DNA from: Cryptomeria japonica
Lineage: Eukaryota > Streptophyta > Pinopsida > Cupressales > Cupressaceae
NCBI RefSeq assembly: GCF_030272615.1
Contig: NC_081406.1
Span: 117,312,847-117,376,846, forward strand
Length of the DNA: 64,000 bases
Reading direction: 5' to 3'
In this document: positions 36,727 to 49,099 of the stretch, in pieces
Layout: each line of letters opens with the position of its first letter
Numbering within the stretch: the first letter of the stretch is position 1
The notes under the pieces: generated by a model
The model's input: the letters and a program-made list of their open reading frames with translations, nothing else
What the model was told of the DNA's origin: nothing
The model's database searches: none
Position numbers and translations under genes: made by a program

Positions 36727-37302
36727 ATGGACACTCCCATCCACTTGAGAAGCATTTCTACAGAGGACCAGAGGGCCTTTCTGGGCTCTATTAGAGACCC
36801 AACCCTCCAATTAGTCTACAAGGAGGTTGGATTGTTCACCAATGAGGCTGTGCGGATGGTGCTGGGCAAAGAGTTTATGTGAAATGAAAATAGATACCGT
36901 GTTAACACGGACATTACATCCCAGTTCTTGGCATCTCTTCTAGACCTTGAAGGAGACAAGGTGGATATGTTGATGCTGTTGAGGAAGGTTTATAAGGAAG
37001 ACTTCCTTGGAGACAACATTACTATTGTCGCCCTTGTAGAAGTAGGGGTGGGGATCCCTTGGGCGAGTGAATTATCCAAGCTTCTCCTCCCTAAGAAAAT
37101 AGTACCAGTGGCTAGAAAACCGTTTCTCTTGAACCTGAATGCAGAGCACTTGACACGTCACAGGAAATGGGCATGGATTGGCAGGGACTTCCTCCGGAAA
37201 TGGTTGCTCTTGGACGAATTTCCAAACTACATGTGGCTTGAAAAATTCTCTCAGCTTATGTTGTTTGAAGAATTCTACATGGAAGCAGGGCCAAATTCTT
37301 AG
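36727..37302 (+). pseudogene. Unrecognised protein, about 190 codons, one internal stop
   Basis: From ATG 36727 (MDTPIHLRSISTEDQRAFLG) a single frame runs to TAG 37302, interrupted only by TGA at 36880-36882. Segments include DPTLQLVYKEVGLFTNEAV, NTDITSQFLASLLDLEGDKV and HRKWAWIGRDFLRKWLL. The codon pattern and intact frame argue for a recently functional gene. The family is unknown to me. It lies in the left part of the hAT-like element, same strand as the G-patch gene, and could be an accessory gene of the element, an exon of a longer gene, or a separate insertion. DNA from 37303 to 37884 is AT-rich with no gene. Confidence 0.5.
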
Positions 37303-37884
37303 GGAAAAGTTGTAAACCATCCACTACCTGTGCCCTAGCCCTGACCCCCTAGTAGTTTTTTTTTTGCCTATGTCCTCGAGACCTCACAGGTTCAATGGCT
37401 CACTCATTTTGGCTTTAAAGTTTTTGAGGGACTCAAGTCTCAGACATAAAAATTATAAATTTCTAAAGCATAAATATTAATGATAAGTTTTCAAATTCCA
37501 ATTTGTTTCAGTTTACCTCTTGTAGTCTTAAGCATATAAAAATGCTTTCTATAATCCTATTTCATTTTTATTAATGAAATTTTTTAAAATATTTTTTGTC
37601 TATGAGCTATATTATTTCAATATTTTGTTAAACAATGGAAATAAATTTAATACTGTGATTTTTTTATGTAATGCTTCTTCCTCTATATTTAATATATATA
37701 AAAAAAAATTAGTTCGCTCCATTAATTATTTGTACATTGATTATGGTTGATTATAATTTTATAATTATATAAAAAACAAAATTTTATCTCACAAAAAACA
37801 AGTGAATTAAAACTAAAAGTCCAGCTTACTTCTTGTTGAAGTTTTGAACTAGTGCATCTATGGGTTGGTACTGGGTACTTGCTA

Positions 37885-38400
37885 TGATTTATAGTTAATA
37901 TTTTGTCATAATGAAGAAATTTGAGACATTTATGAAGGGTAGATGGGATCGCTTTCATGGAAGAGAACCAAGGGCAAGGATGTCCCAACTTCACACAAAA
38001 TTGATCTGAAGTAGGATTTAGGAATGATAGCAAAAATGATATCTAAGCACTTAGTACCAACCTTAACAGGAAGAGTAATGGAACCTATAGTAGGACAAGA
38101 GAAACCATCGAAGATCTTAACCACTAAATGAAATTTATCATATCAATATGTTACTTCATCCAATTGTAAAGTATAAAGATATTCTTAACTTATTACATTC
38201 ACCATACATGCTGGATAAATCATCAATGAGAACCCCTCGTGAGAGTATGTCGTTGATCTTTGCAGGTGATATATAGACTTATAGTGGGCCATCAGGTGTT
38301 TCAAATTTCAATAGTCTCACTAGGATCAAAGGTAATGCATATTGCATAGGTCCTTAGGAGGTGGAGGTTTATCAATAAGATTCACCACTTTATTTATCAA
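37885..38400 (-). pseudogene. Fragment of a gypsy protease, same family as the element at 1359-9227
   Basis: Minus-strand pieces match the protease of the first gypsy element in order: DGPL near 38290, then FDGFSCPTIGSITLPVKV near 38080, then VKLGHPCPWFSSMKAI and STLHKCLKFLH near 37950. There are at least two frameshifts. No LTR, gag or tail is attached, so this is a small remnant or a fragment captured by the surrounding element. Confidence 0.75.
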
Positions 38401-38830
38401 TAAAATTATATTAAATTAAAATTTATATTAAAATAAATTTATGTTGAACTTTTATATATATTTTTAGTCTTTATTTATTTATTAAATTAAATTAAATTAA
38501 AATTTATATTACACTAAATTTATGTTGAACTTTCATATATATTTTTAAATTATTTTTTAAAATTATATATCGTAAACATATTTTTAAAGAATTTTGTTAA
38601 ACTTTAAATTAATATTTTAGATTTAATATTGAATGTTTTCTTATTTATATTCAACTTTTACCTTTCAAATTGTATATCAAAATTTATATTTTTATTTAGT
38701 TATTTTTTTAATTCTAGAAACTAAGTTTCATGTGTTATACTATTTTTGAATTTCATATTTTTACAAATAATATTAACATTATGTTTAATAGTTATCTCAA
38801 ACTATTGCACATCTTTAAATGTATCTTATT
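38401..38830. other. AT-rich spacer with a short direct repeat
   Basis: A segment of about 55 bp containing AATTTATGTTGAACTTT is repeated about 85 bp apart between 38411 and 38560. The rest is low-complexity AT-rich DNA with no gene. Confidence 0.55.
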
Positions 38831-39770
38831 ATGGGATCCACGACATTTGACAACAAGTACCATTGTGCATTGGATGAGCAAAGATCAATGACTTAGGGTG
38901 GATTTAGGCCCAAATGTGGGAAGTGAACACATTTGTGAGAACTTCGCTCGAAATTGAACGTTTTAAATTTAATTAAATATAACTAGTCTATAAAGCTCTT
39001 TTTTGGGTGGAAGTTTAAAATGATTAAACAGACTTAAAAAACAGTCCCGAAAAGTGACACGAGTATGGTGACATGCCTGAAAAATGGTAGAAGTCATGGG
39101 ACCCATGACATTTGACAACAGGTACTACCGTCTATTGGATGAGCAAAGATCAACGACTTAGGGTAGATTTTGGCCCGAATGTGGGAAGTGAACACATTTG
39201 TGAGAACTTAGTCCGGAATTGAACATTTTAAATTTAATTAAATATAATTAATTCTATAAATCTCTTTTTTTGGGCGGAAGTTTAAAATGATTAAACAGAC
39301 TTTAAAAATAATTCCAACTCTTGAAAAGTGACTCAAGTGTGGTGATGTGCCCGAAAAATGGTAGAAGTCATGGGATCCACGACATCTGACAATAGGTACC
39401 ATCGTCCATTGGATGAGAAAAGATCAACGACTTAGGGTGAATTTCAGCCCGAATGTGGGAAGTGAACACATTTGTGAGAACTTCACTCAGAATTGAACAT
39501 CTTAAATTTAATTAAATATAATTAAGTCTATAAAGCTCTTTTTTGGGTGGAAATTTAGAATGATTAAACAATCCCGAAAAGTGACTCGAGTGTGGTGACG
39601 TGCCCAAAAAATGGCAAAATTCATGGGACCCATGGCATCTAACAATAGGTACCATCGTTCGTTGCATGAGCAAAGATCAATGACTTAGGGTGGATTTCGG
39701 CCCGAATGTGGGAAGGGAACACATTTGTGAGAACTTTGCCCAGAACTGAATGTTTTACATTTAATGTCCT
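38831..39770. repeat. Tandem array of about 265 bp units, 3.5 copies
   Basis: Unit starts (ATGGGA.CCA.G.CAT) are at 38831, 39096, 39370 and 39623, a period of 253-274 bp. Shared words include GATGAGCAAAGATCAACGAC, GAATGTGGGAAGTGAACAC and AATTTAATTAAATATAA. The last unit is partial. No coding content. Confidence 0.9.
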
Positions 39771-40160
39771 CAGAATTTAGACTGAAGTAATGAATGTTTT
39801 GTCCTTCGGCGATGAATAGATATTAATAATAATTAATAAAATTACAACATGATTCTAGATATTTTGCCCTAAGTATTACTTTTGTACTTTTCAAAGTTTT
39901 CAGAAAAAGTGACTCATAAATCATAATCGTATTTTATTTCATGGATAAACCAGTAAATCGAGGGAGATTTTGAAACAACTACTAGATTGAGGAATGCAAG
40001 TTTCAACAAAGACTGTCTGTGCCAATCTAGTGAAATAGAAATTTTGAGTAAAATCTAGAACACATCCCGCCTTTTTTAGTTTTTTTAATCTCCTAGTCCG
40101 ATTTGAGGGTTAGCATTTTTAGGTTTGTATCTAGCATTATTTTGAATTATTAACAATAAA
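39771..40160 (+). other. Probable original upstream region of the G-patch gene
   Basis: No gene seen. Removing the LINE-like insertion and one target copy joins this DNA directly to the ATG at 41768, so it should contain the promoter or leader of that gene. I see no convincing TATA box. Confidence 0.4.
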
Positions 40161-40175
40161 AGCGATGGGGAAAAT

Positions 40176-41763
40176 AATGAAGGAATTCAAAGGGGATGGG
40201 CGAGAGAGCGTTAGGAAGCTCTGTTAGTTCTGAGGGTTTGCAGCTCTATAGAGACAACAGATGATTGTGGGGAAAATGAAGATGCAGATGGCGATGGGCG
40301 GAAATGGAGGGCTGTTTGCAGTAGGGAGTGGCTGCCAGAGGTTCTTTGGCACTTGGGGCCCCCTCTTCCCTTCCCTTTTGTTGTCTTGAGTGCTTGCAGG
40401 GGCCACTTTGGTGTGTGCTCTTCTTTTGGAGACCTTGTGATGGAGGCTTTGTCTCCTACTGGTGCCTGTTGGGTTGGGGCTTGTTTTGTACAACCTGGTC
40501 CTTTGGTAGGTCCTCTATTCTATGGGGTTTGTTTTGTGCAGTCTGGGCCTTTTGTGGGTCCTCTGTTCAACCTCTTTGTCATTGTCTTTTCCTAGATATT
40601 TACCCCTACTTCTCTTTATGAGTTGTTCTCCTTTCCTATGGAGGTAGATTGGACTCGGGTGGATTTTCCTAAGGTTACAGTGTCTTTTTGGCTTCCTTTA
40701 TTGCTCTCTATGCCTATAATGATGGTGTTATCTCCTATTCAGGTGGAGAATTTCTCTGGGGCTAGAGCTAGAGTTTCCTTTTCAGAGGTTTTTTTGCCTA
40801 ACAGAGGCTGGTTGGATCTCAGGTTGTAGTTAGTGTGGCTTCTCCTTTTGATGAACCCTTTTTCCCCTTGTGAGGTGGGGTTTGTTCCTTTGGTGATGGA
40901 GATGAACACTTGCGGTAGACCTGATTATTCGGTGTGCACCCTCAATGCTTCTCATGTTGGTATCTTTTGGAGGACTTGTTTTCTTGTTGCTCGTTTCCAT
41001 GGTTTTCCTCTTGAGGTAATGTGCCCTCCTATGGAGGTGGAGTGGCTGCATGGTGATCAGGTGGCTAAGGGGCTTCTTGGTCTTTTGGCCAATATTGTGG
41101 AGGATGGGTTGGATTTGCATAGGGTTGTCAATGCCCGGTTTTGTCTCTGCAGGAGAACCAAGGATGGTAGGTTGGCTACCTTTCTTTCTCTTTACCCTAT
41201 TGAGGTGGGGTTTCTAAAGGATCTTTTGTGATTTTCTTTGTTCAGTTTGATGGTTTTGGGAGCAATTTTAAAACCCATTTGGAACGTTAGGGGATTCTTT
41301 CAAAACCCCCTTTTTTATTTTTATTTTTATTTTTGGCTGGATGTTGATATATTTGAAGGGCCTAGCTTAGTTTGTGTTGGTTTTTGGTTAAGGGACAGGT
41401 TAGCCTTTTGCTGCATGATTTTTATGTATATGGGGAGGGAAACTCAGAAAATCCTTGATGTCTGGATGAGGGAGTGTATCAACTTCACTAATAGGCTTAG
41501 GTTGTGTTGCCAGCAAATTTTATAATGATTTTCTTTTAGTTTGGCTGACTTTTTCCCGATTGGGGTAGTGCAAGCTTTTGGTTTGCACTTACCAGATTGG
41601 ATGATTTGGTCTATTGATTTTATGTGCCTATCTTTTCTGGCAAATGATTCTCTGTAGGTTCCAGATCCTGGCAAAAGTTGAGGTTTTCAGGTCCCTTCAA
41701 AACCTAGTGTATGAGGTTTTTGGTCCTCTCAAAACTTGTTTTCCCTTAATCAAAAAACATAAT
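40176..41763 (+). mobile_element. LINE-like (non-LTR) insertion with 15-bp target duplication
   Basis: The 1,588-bp insert is flanked by perfect copies of AGCGATGGGGAAAAT (40161-40175 and 41764-41778). A target duplication of this length and the right end CCCTTAATCAAAAAACATAAT, with a short A-rich tail, point to a non-LTR retrotransposon or an RNA copied by one. The interior is G/T-rich on the plus strand and clearly different from its surroundings. It contains broken frames such as ARVSFSEVFLPNRGW and VNARFCLCRRTKDGRLATFL that I cannot match to a reverse transcriptase, so it is 5' truncated or carries only a tail region. Confidence 0.7.
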
Positions 41764-41767
41764 AGCG

Positions 41768-43129
41768 ATGGGGAAAATGGGAAGTAGTAGTTCAATAGGA
41801 AGCCAAGTGAAAAAATAAATGTACCTAACCGAACTGATTAAAACACCAGGTTTCACTGATGAATACCATTATATTTATGACCCTGGTATCCATGGTAAAA
41901 AGCATATCATAGATATTAGATATGCATTGTGTAATAAGGCGGCAGATCCATCCAAGGCAAAATTTACAGTTTTCAACGTAATGTTAAAACTAAGAACAAA
42001 TAAAATCACACCATGGGATGCTGGATTGGGAAGCATGGTGTTACCTGAAGTATTCCCTTGCCTTGATTTTGTCATGCTCTGAACCAAAAATTATGATGAA
42101 GATAAAAAAGCAATTGACAATAAAAATACAAAAGAGGAAATTCTATCCATAAACGTGGGGGAATTTGCTCGTTTGTTGAACCTAGGGTTTGAAGCACAAA
42201 ACTCAAACATCCAAATTGACCTAGCAAAGATGGCAAAGAATTATGAGAGTCTCAATCCAAGTTGTAGAGATTCATTTATCAAAGCTCTAATAAAGCGTGG
42301 TACTCAGTTGGATCATAATCATAAGCCTCCTCATGACTCTAACATTTTTGTTCCATGGGTTGGGGATACTATTTCCTTCTTGTCATTTTGCCTAGGATTG
42401 GAAAATGATAGGGAAGTAGGTGCAAGCCTTCTTGAAATGATTTTTAAAATCCATTTTCTAGGTCAGCCAGTAAGATATAACTTTATTGAGCACATTATTC
42501 AATCCATGCAAAAACAACTACTAGTGATTAGAAAAGGTTCATGTAAGACATTTAGGTTCTCATCCTACTTGTGCTATCTCCTTCTATCCAAGTATCATGC
42601 AATATTTGAGACCAACAATCTTCAAATTGTGAACTATAAGATTGATGAGAAGACTCAGATCAGAATAGAGTGTCCAATATATGAATGGACACCAAAGATA
42701 AGGATGCATGATAACAGAAAGAACTACAACCGTTTTGTAGACTTCTTTTTGGCACCAATGTATAATGAAATTACAAGCACTACAATGCCTAGATTGCTTG
42801 TGTCTTGTAGATATTGCATTCAACTCAAAAGTCAAATAAAATTGGCTGACTGGTTCTTCATGGAAGAATTCACTGTGTTAAGGTTTTACGGATCAGCAGT
42901 AAACCATACAGACTTCCAATACATGTGACAGAGAGGGTATTTGCATTGGAATATGTATGGTAGTTGGAGAGTATAGATAGGCACTTCCATGGTCAGCAAA
43001 AGAAGAGCATATTTCCTTCCTTGCCTTTCTCATGTGGAGGGTTCACATTTGAGATAATAGTATTAAATGTGTCACATGATTTTTTGACATTTTTTAGCTT
43101 TGGTGATGAGGGTCTCTGGTAGTATGATC
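41768..43129 (+). pseudogene. G-patch/coiled-coil gene, N-terminal part (before the copia insertion)
   Basis: ATG 41768 lies inside the LINE target duplication; the protein begins MGKMGSSSSIGSQVKK. The frame continues through TAA 41816 and TGA 42080 to TGA 42926 over about 385 codons, with segments MYLTELIKTPGFTDEYHYIY, VGEFARLLNLGFEAQNSNI and VGASLLEMIFKIHFLGQPV. After a frame change it goes on as ALEYVW.LESIDRHFHGQQ and SFGDEGLW to the insertion at 43129. It resumes at 50414: deleting the copia element and one TGATC joins the codons without a gap. I do not know the family of this N-terminal region. It is part of the large hAT-like element and converges on the transposase. Confidence 0.65.
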
Positions 43130-44568
43130 TAATGGTATGATGAAAAAATAAGTATCTGGTATAATACTGAGAGGGGGGGTGAATCAGTATATTGAAAAAC
43201 TGATACAAAGTTCCCAAACTCAAACTCAGTCAAGCAAAGGAAACATATCTCAGTCAAGATCAATATTCATAAGAATACTTGACATTAACCGGTTTAACTG
43301 TTATGACAACTTTAATAGTAAACAACTTCAATCTTGTAAACATCAACAATTCTTAATCATAACTTAATATATTCAACTCTCAATTCTTCTACTTAACATG
43401 CCTTATTAGAAGTTAACCATATCAACAAATAAGATCACAACCACAAAAGCATTCACCGCTTGACACAAATGTTTATACGTGGAAAACCCAAATAGGTAAA
43501 AACCATGGTGAGATGAGACTCACAAGGATAGCTATCTGGACTCTTCTAAAGTTCACCATGTTAGGAGCCAATCCTGTTAAAGCTTTACAATAAGTCTTGT
43601 TAAGAACTAATTCCAGTTAGGAATCACTCGATTAAGGGATTTATAAATATGCCTTGATGAAAAGCACAATACCTTGTTAGGAGTAACCTCACAGGAGGAT
43701 TTAAGAATCCAAGCTAATTGACCACCTTTTTAGAGGATTTAATGAGTAACCAAGGTTGTTAGAGCTTACCCGGTTAAGGGATTTTACTTTTGCTGTAATT
43801 GTTAGAAAACAACAAGTTTTCTTGTTTTGTCTGAGTAGCACTACATTTGCTTGCTTAGATCCATCTAAGCTTCAATCTGCCTTCACTCAAAGTGCAGATC
43901 CATTCACTGGTTAGGAAACTACACACTCAACAGGTTTCTATCAATCTTGCCAACAACCTTTACAAACAACTTCATCGACCTTAAACACAAATCAATTAGG
44001 TCGGTAACACAACAGAAACCTAATTCTCATCATCGAGATTACAAACAAGCTGGTACAATCTTGGCTGTTAGAAATCATGACAATATCTTCACATTCTTCA
44101 AGAAAATTCCAACCACTCCATGATCACCGCTTCATCAGACTTTGCAACTCATCACACGTTGTGCATTAGATGCAAGCCAATTTGCTCCTTCCCTAGACAA
44201 AAAACAAACACGCCAAAATAATTTGAACATATCCTCATACAATGATCACACGTGTCTCCATAATTATCGCTTATCAGATAATAAACAAACAAACTTGATC
44301 AGTTAGGGTTTAACAGTTGATAGGGTTTACCAGTTACATTACATAGTAAGGTTTAACCCTTTACACCGGTTCACCAGTTCAACTCACAAACTTTATATAC
44401 CGGTTTACATCATCTTCCACAAATCTCTTCTTATATGTTACTAGCCAATATCAAAAACAACAATATCAGCAGTAAAATGAATACCATTACCGGTTCAATT
44501 GACATCAATGACAACATATCATTAATGCAACCTCTAAGCAAAATTCCAACAAACTCAAAATGCCAACA
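43130..44568 (-). repeat. 3' LTR of the copia element
   Basis: This is 1,439 bp, the longer LTR. It contains the repeated ACCGGTT words near 44340-44500 and ends ATGCCAACA on the plus strand (TGTTGGCAT on the coding strand). Confidence 0.9.
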
Positions 44569-44580
44569 ATCTCCCCCTTT
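44569..44580 (-). other. Polypurine tract of the copia element
   Basis: The coding strand reads AAAGGGGGAGAT directly before TGTTGGCAT of the 3' LTR, a standard plant copia arrangement. Confidence 0.85.
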
Positions 44581-44916
44581 GGCATTGATGGCAATACAAA
44601 TATCAACTCCTTTGATTGCTACTGAGATTGGTGAATAGGAATCTTGGTTTATATTACCAAGTATTCACCTTGCTCTATTTGTCTTCATCCTACCCCTGGT
44701 TCACCTTCAGACACATAATTCTTCTCCCCAATCACATAATTCTTCTCCCCCTTTGATAACAATGCCAAAGTGAAAGTAAAACATGTAATTTTTCTCTCAT
44801 TGTGCATCAACATCATTCTGGAACTTGATGATCCCCCTGTGGAATACATCCACTTCTTCATCAATCCATTTAAAATTCTGCAAGTGGTTCAGGGATTGAT
44901 TCAATCAACATCATGC

Positions 44917-47900
44917 TCAACTAGCTTCATGAAGAGGGACAACCCCCAATTTACTTCTAAGATACTTGAAAGTGGTCTTAGGCAGAGGTTTGGTAAAGAT
45001 ATTTACAAGTTGTTCCTTGGTAGAAATATGCTCCAAGATAACATCTTTACTTTGAACTTTATCCCTCAAGAAGTGATATTTTATTTCAATGTGCTTAGTC
45101 CTTGCATGCAAGACAGAATTTTTTGAGATGTTTATTGCACTTGTATTATCACACAAAATCTTTATTGGTTCTGAGATTTCCATCTTCAAACCTTCCAAAA
45201 TGTGCCTCATCCACATAGATTGTGTGCAATTCATATTAGCTTCTACATACTCAGCTTCAGCAGTAGATTGTAAAGTGTAACTCTTCTTTTTACTACTCCA
45301 TGAAACTAGCCTTCCTCCTAAAAAGAATGCTCCACTGGTAGTACTCTTCCGGTCATCAATATTTCCTGCCCAATTAGCATCTGTGTATGCTTTCAAATTA
45401 AAATTTCCACCATATGGATAACATAACCCATAGTCAACAGTACCTTTCAGATATCTAAAAATTCTCTTGGTTGCCATCAGATGTGCCTCCTTTGGATTCT
45501 TTTGAAATCTATCAAACAATACCAACTACATGGGCAATATCTGGTCGACTGTGAACAACATAGTGTAATTTGCCAATCATTGACTTGTATTCCTTTTCAT
45601 TTATAGATTTAGATGCATCTTCGTTAGACAATTTACAACTTGTAACCATTGGGGTTCAAACTGGTTTACAGTCACTCATACCGAAAGTCTTCAAAACCTC
45701 TTTCACATACTTGGATTGAGTAATGAAAATACCATTCTTCATCTATTGTATCTGTAAGCCTATGAAATTTTTTATTTCCCCTACTAATGACATCTCAAAT
45801 TCATTCTTCATTTCATCTGCAAAACAATTACTCATGTCATCATTACCTCCAGATATAATGTCATCTTCAAATACTTCACTGACCAGTATTTAATCTCCTT
45901 TAGACTTGAGATAAATGTTGTTGTCATCACTAGTTCTGGCAAAGCCTATCTTCATCAGATGAGTATGAAGCCATTCATACCATGCTCTAGGTGCTTGCTT
46001 TAATCCATACAAGGTTTTATGCAATTTGCATACCATGTCTTCCTTATCTGTCAATGCATAGCCATTAGGCTTCTCTATATAAACCTCTTCTTCCAATATC
46101 CCATTCAAGAATGCAGACTTCACATCCATCTAGTATACCTTGAACTTCTTATGAGCTGCAAATGCAAGCAATGTTCTGACACCTTCCAGTCTTGCTACTA
46201 GTGCAAAAGTTTCTCCATAATCCTCTCCTTCTTCTTGTGCATAACCTTTGCATACTAATCTTGCCTTATTGCAAACTACAACACCATCTTCATTTAATTT
46301 GTTTCTGAACACCCATTTAGTACCTATAAAACTCTTGTTTATCAATCGGGGTACCATAGTCCAAGTGTTGTTCTTCTCAATTTGATCCAGCTCCTCCTCC
46401 ATAGCTTTCACCCAATGATCATCTCCAAATGCCTCCTTAGCACTTCTAGGTTCAAAGGTGGGGATCATGCAAGAGTTCTCTATTATTCTCCTTTTAGTTA
46501 GTACACCGGCATCCTTATCCCCAATTATCTGTTCAGGACTATGATTCAGTCTCACATACCTAGGAATAACATGATCATTCTCTTCAAGTTCAGCTTCTTC
46601 ATTATCATCTTCCTCTGAATTTATTTGTTCTGGTTGAACAAGTACATCAGGATTTTCTTTATCGATTTTTGATTTAATAGTTTCAGGTTCCAAAAGAAAA
46701 ATGCAAGGATCTTCATCCTTCTTCTCAGAACTAGTTCCTTCTGAAACTTTGAGACATTCATCTACATGAACATCAACACTTTCGACAATTTTTTGTGTCC
46801 GGTTGTTGAAGCATTTATCAGCCTTAGTCTTGGTGGAATAGCCAAGAATTATGCCTTCATCACTCTTAGCTTCAAATTTGCTTATATAATCACCTCTTTT
46901 AATAAAACACTTGCTTCCAAATATCTTAAAATATCTAACATTAGGTGATCTCCCATACCAGCACTCATATGGGGTCTTGTCCTTACCTCTTTTCACTAGA
47001 ACTCAGTTCATTGTGTAGACAACTGTACTTACAACTTCTTTCCAAAATGTTTTTGCTACACCTCCTTGTATCAACATAGTCCTAGTAGCTTCAACCATTG
47101 ACCGATTGTTTCTCTCTGCTATACCATTTTGTTGTGGTGTCCTTGGTGCTGAAAGATGCTGCTTGATACCATTATCATCACAATACTTAGTGAACTCCAT
47201 AGAAGTTCACTTCACCGTCTTGATCTGTTCTTAGACATTTTATCTTTTTGCTACTCTCTTTCTCAGCTAAGGCTCTGAATTCCTTGAATTTATGAAAAAC
47301 TTCATTTTTATCCTTCAAGAATGTGACCCACATCATCCTTGAACAATCATCAGTGAAGATCATGAAGTATTTGTCACCTTGAATTCTTCTTGTTCTTATT
47401 TGTCCATATAGATCTATATGAACCAAATCTAACAAGTTCTCTACTGAGAAGGACTTGCTCTTAAAAGTTGAAGAAGTCATCTTTCCTAGTTGACATTCTT
47501 TACAAAGAGCATTAACCAATTTGTCTAGCTGAGGCATACCTCTTACTGTCTTAGACTTGCTTACTTTAACAATATTGTCAAATTTTATATAATAAAATCT
47601 CCTATGCCAAAGCCAACTATCATCTATTTTTGCAATCAAACAGTTGCTAACTTTAGGATTGAGATGAAATAGATTACCTTTGGTCTGTTTCCTGGTTGCA
47701 ATCAATTCACCTTTGTTGTCAAAGATTTTGCACATTCCATTTGTAAACTCCAGTGGGTATCCTCTGTCATTAATTTGTGCCACACTTAAAAGATTGGTCT
47801 TTAGGCCTTCAACCCAATAGACATCATCAACACTGCTCTTCCCATTAAGAGAAATAACCCCCTTACATTTAACCATATAGGGTGAGTCATTGCCAAATCT

Positions 47901-49028
47901 AATGACACCTCCATCAAATTCCTTCAGGGAAAAAAAATTGCTCTAATCACCTGTCATGTGGTGTGAACAACCACTATCAATGATCCAATCATCAGAGTTA
48001 TCCATTCTAAATACTAGTGCCTTCTGATATGATATTTCTTCCTTAATAGCTACAAACACAATATCTTCACTAGCATCATTATCAGATTCTTCATCAGTAA
48101 TACCACTATCAATAGCTACAAGAAAATCTCTCTTTCCTTTACCCTTGTACTTCTTAAATTTGTCTCTCCTGTATTCATTTTCACCATTAGGGCAATTTGC
48201 TGCTATATGACCAATCTTGTTGCATGCAAAACATTTTAAAGGTAGCTTACCTCTATATTTACCAGTGCCTCTAAGCTGTCATTTTGCCAACAATGCGTCA
48301 AGTTCTACTAAGTTCTCTTCATCTTCATCATCTCTGCTAGATCTATATTCATAGTTATGGCCGGTATCTCTACTTCTACCCATAGATAGGTTAGAGATAG
48401 AATCTCTAAATGCAGATTCTGATTTCTATACACTACCATCATAGCCATTTAGTTCAAAAGTAGTAAGTTTGCCAATAATAGAGTCAAGAGTTACCTTTGT
48501 CTTGTCAATGTATTTCAGCTCCTGAATGGCTACAACTTGGATAGCATAGACCGGTAGCAGGGTTCTCAGTACCTTACTGATTACTATGGCATCTTCCACT
48601 TTCCCTCTTGCACTCTTTATCTCACCAACTATCTCTTTAATCCTTTGATCGTACTGCTAGATATTGTCACCTTCATACATTCTCATGTCATCAAACTTTC
48701 CTCTTAAACTCTCCTCTTTGGCAATCTTAACATATTCATCACTGCTATAAATCTCTTCTAATTTCTTCCATACTCCATATGCAGTTTCAAGACCATGAAC
48801 ATCTACATATTCAGCATCAGACAAGGAACTGATAACAACTTCTAATGCCTTGTGATTTTCTTGTTGTTCTTTCTTCTGATCATCAGTCAAGGGTCTAGTA
48901 GGTGCAGTATACTTATTTTCTATATGATCTCAATACTGACTACCAAGACTCTTAATGTAAATCTTCATTCTATCACTCCATATTCTACAGTTATCTTTGT
49001 TGAACTTCGAACCTTCTTTCTTCATCAT
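44917..49028 (-). pseudogene. copia gag-pol polyprotein
   Basis: Start MMKKEGSKFN at 49028. Then gag (EYVDVHGLETAYGVWKKLEE), a zinc knuckle CFACNKIGHIAANC near 48.2 kb, and protease WIIDSGCSHHMTGD near 47.97 kb. Integrase follows with WLWHRRFYYI near 47.6 kb, HIDLYGQ, and QNGIAERNNRSMVEATR near 47.1 kb. Reverse transcriptase has WVFRNKL and MDVKSAFLNGILEEEVYIE (46129), and RNase H has TDANWAGNIDDRKSTTSG, STAEAEY and NSVLHARTKHIEI. It ends at 44917. Damage: the second integrase histidine appears to be tyrosine (FYYI where GHLNF-like sequence is usual), the reverse transcriptase box near 45860-45871 reads FEDD rather than YVDD, and several stops and frameshifts occur, including TAG 46130. It would normally supply all functions for copia replication; it cannot now. 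Confidence 0.9.
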
Positions 49029-49085
49029 GATCTATAAGATCTTTTCCTCAAGTTGTTTGGCTTTTAGATTAAGAGGACCCAAGAT

Positions 49086-49097
49086 GCTCTGATACCA
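49086..49097 (-). other. Initiator-Met tRNA primer-binding site of the copia element
   Basis: TGGTATCAGAGC on the minus strand, two bases inside the 5' LTR (49100-50408), is the classic plant copia primer site complementary to initiator methionine tRNA. Confidence 0.92.
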
Positions 49098-49099
49098 AT

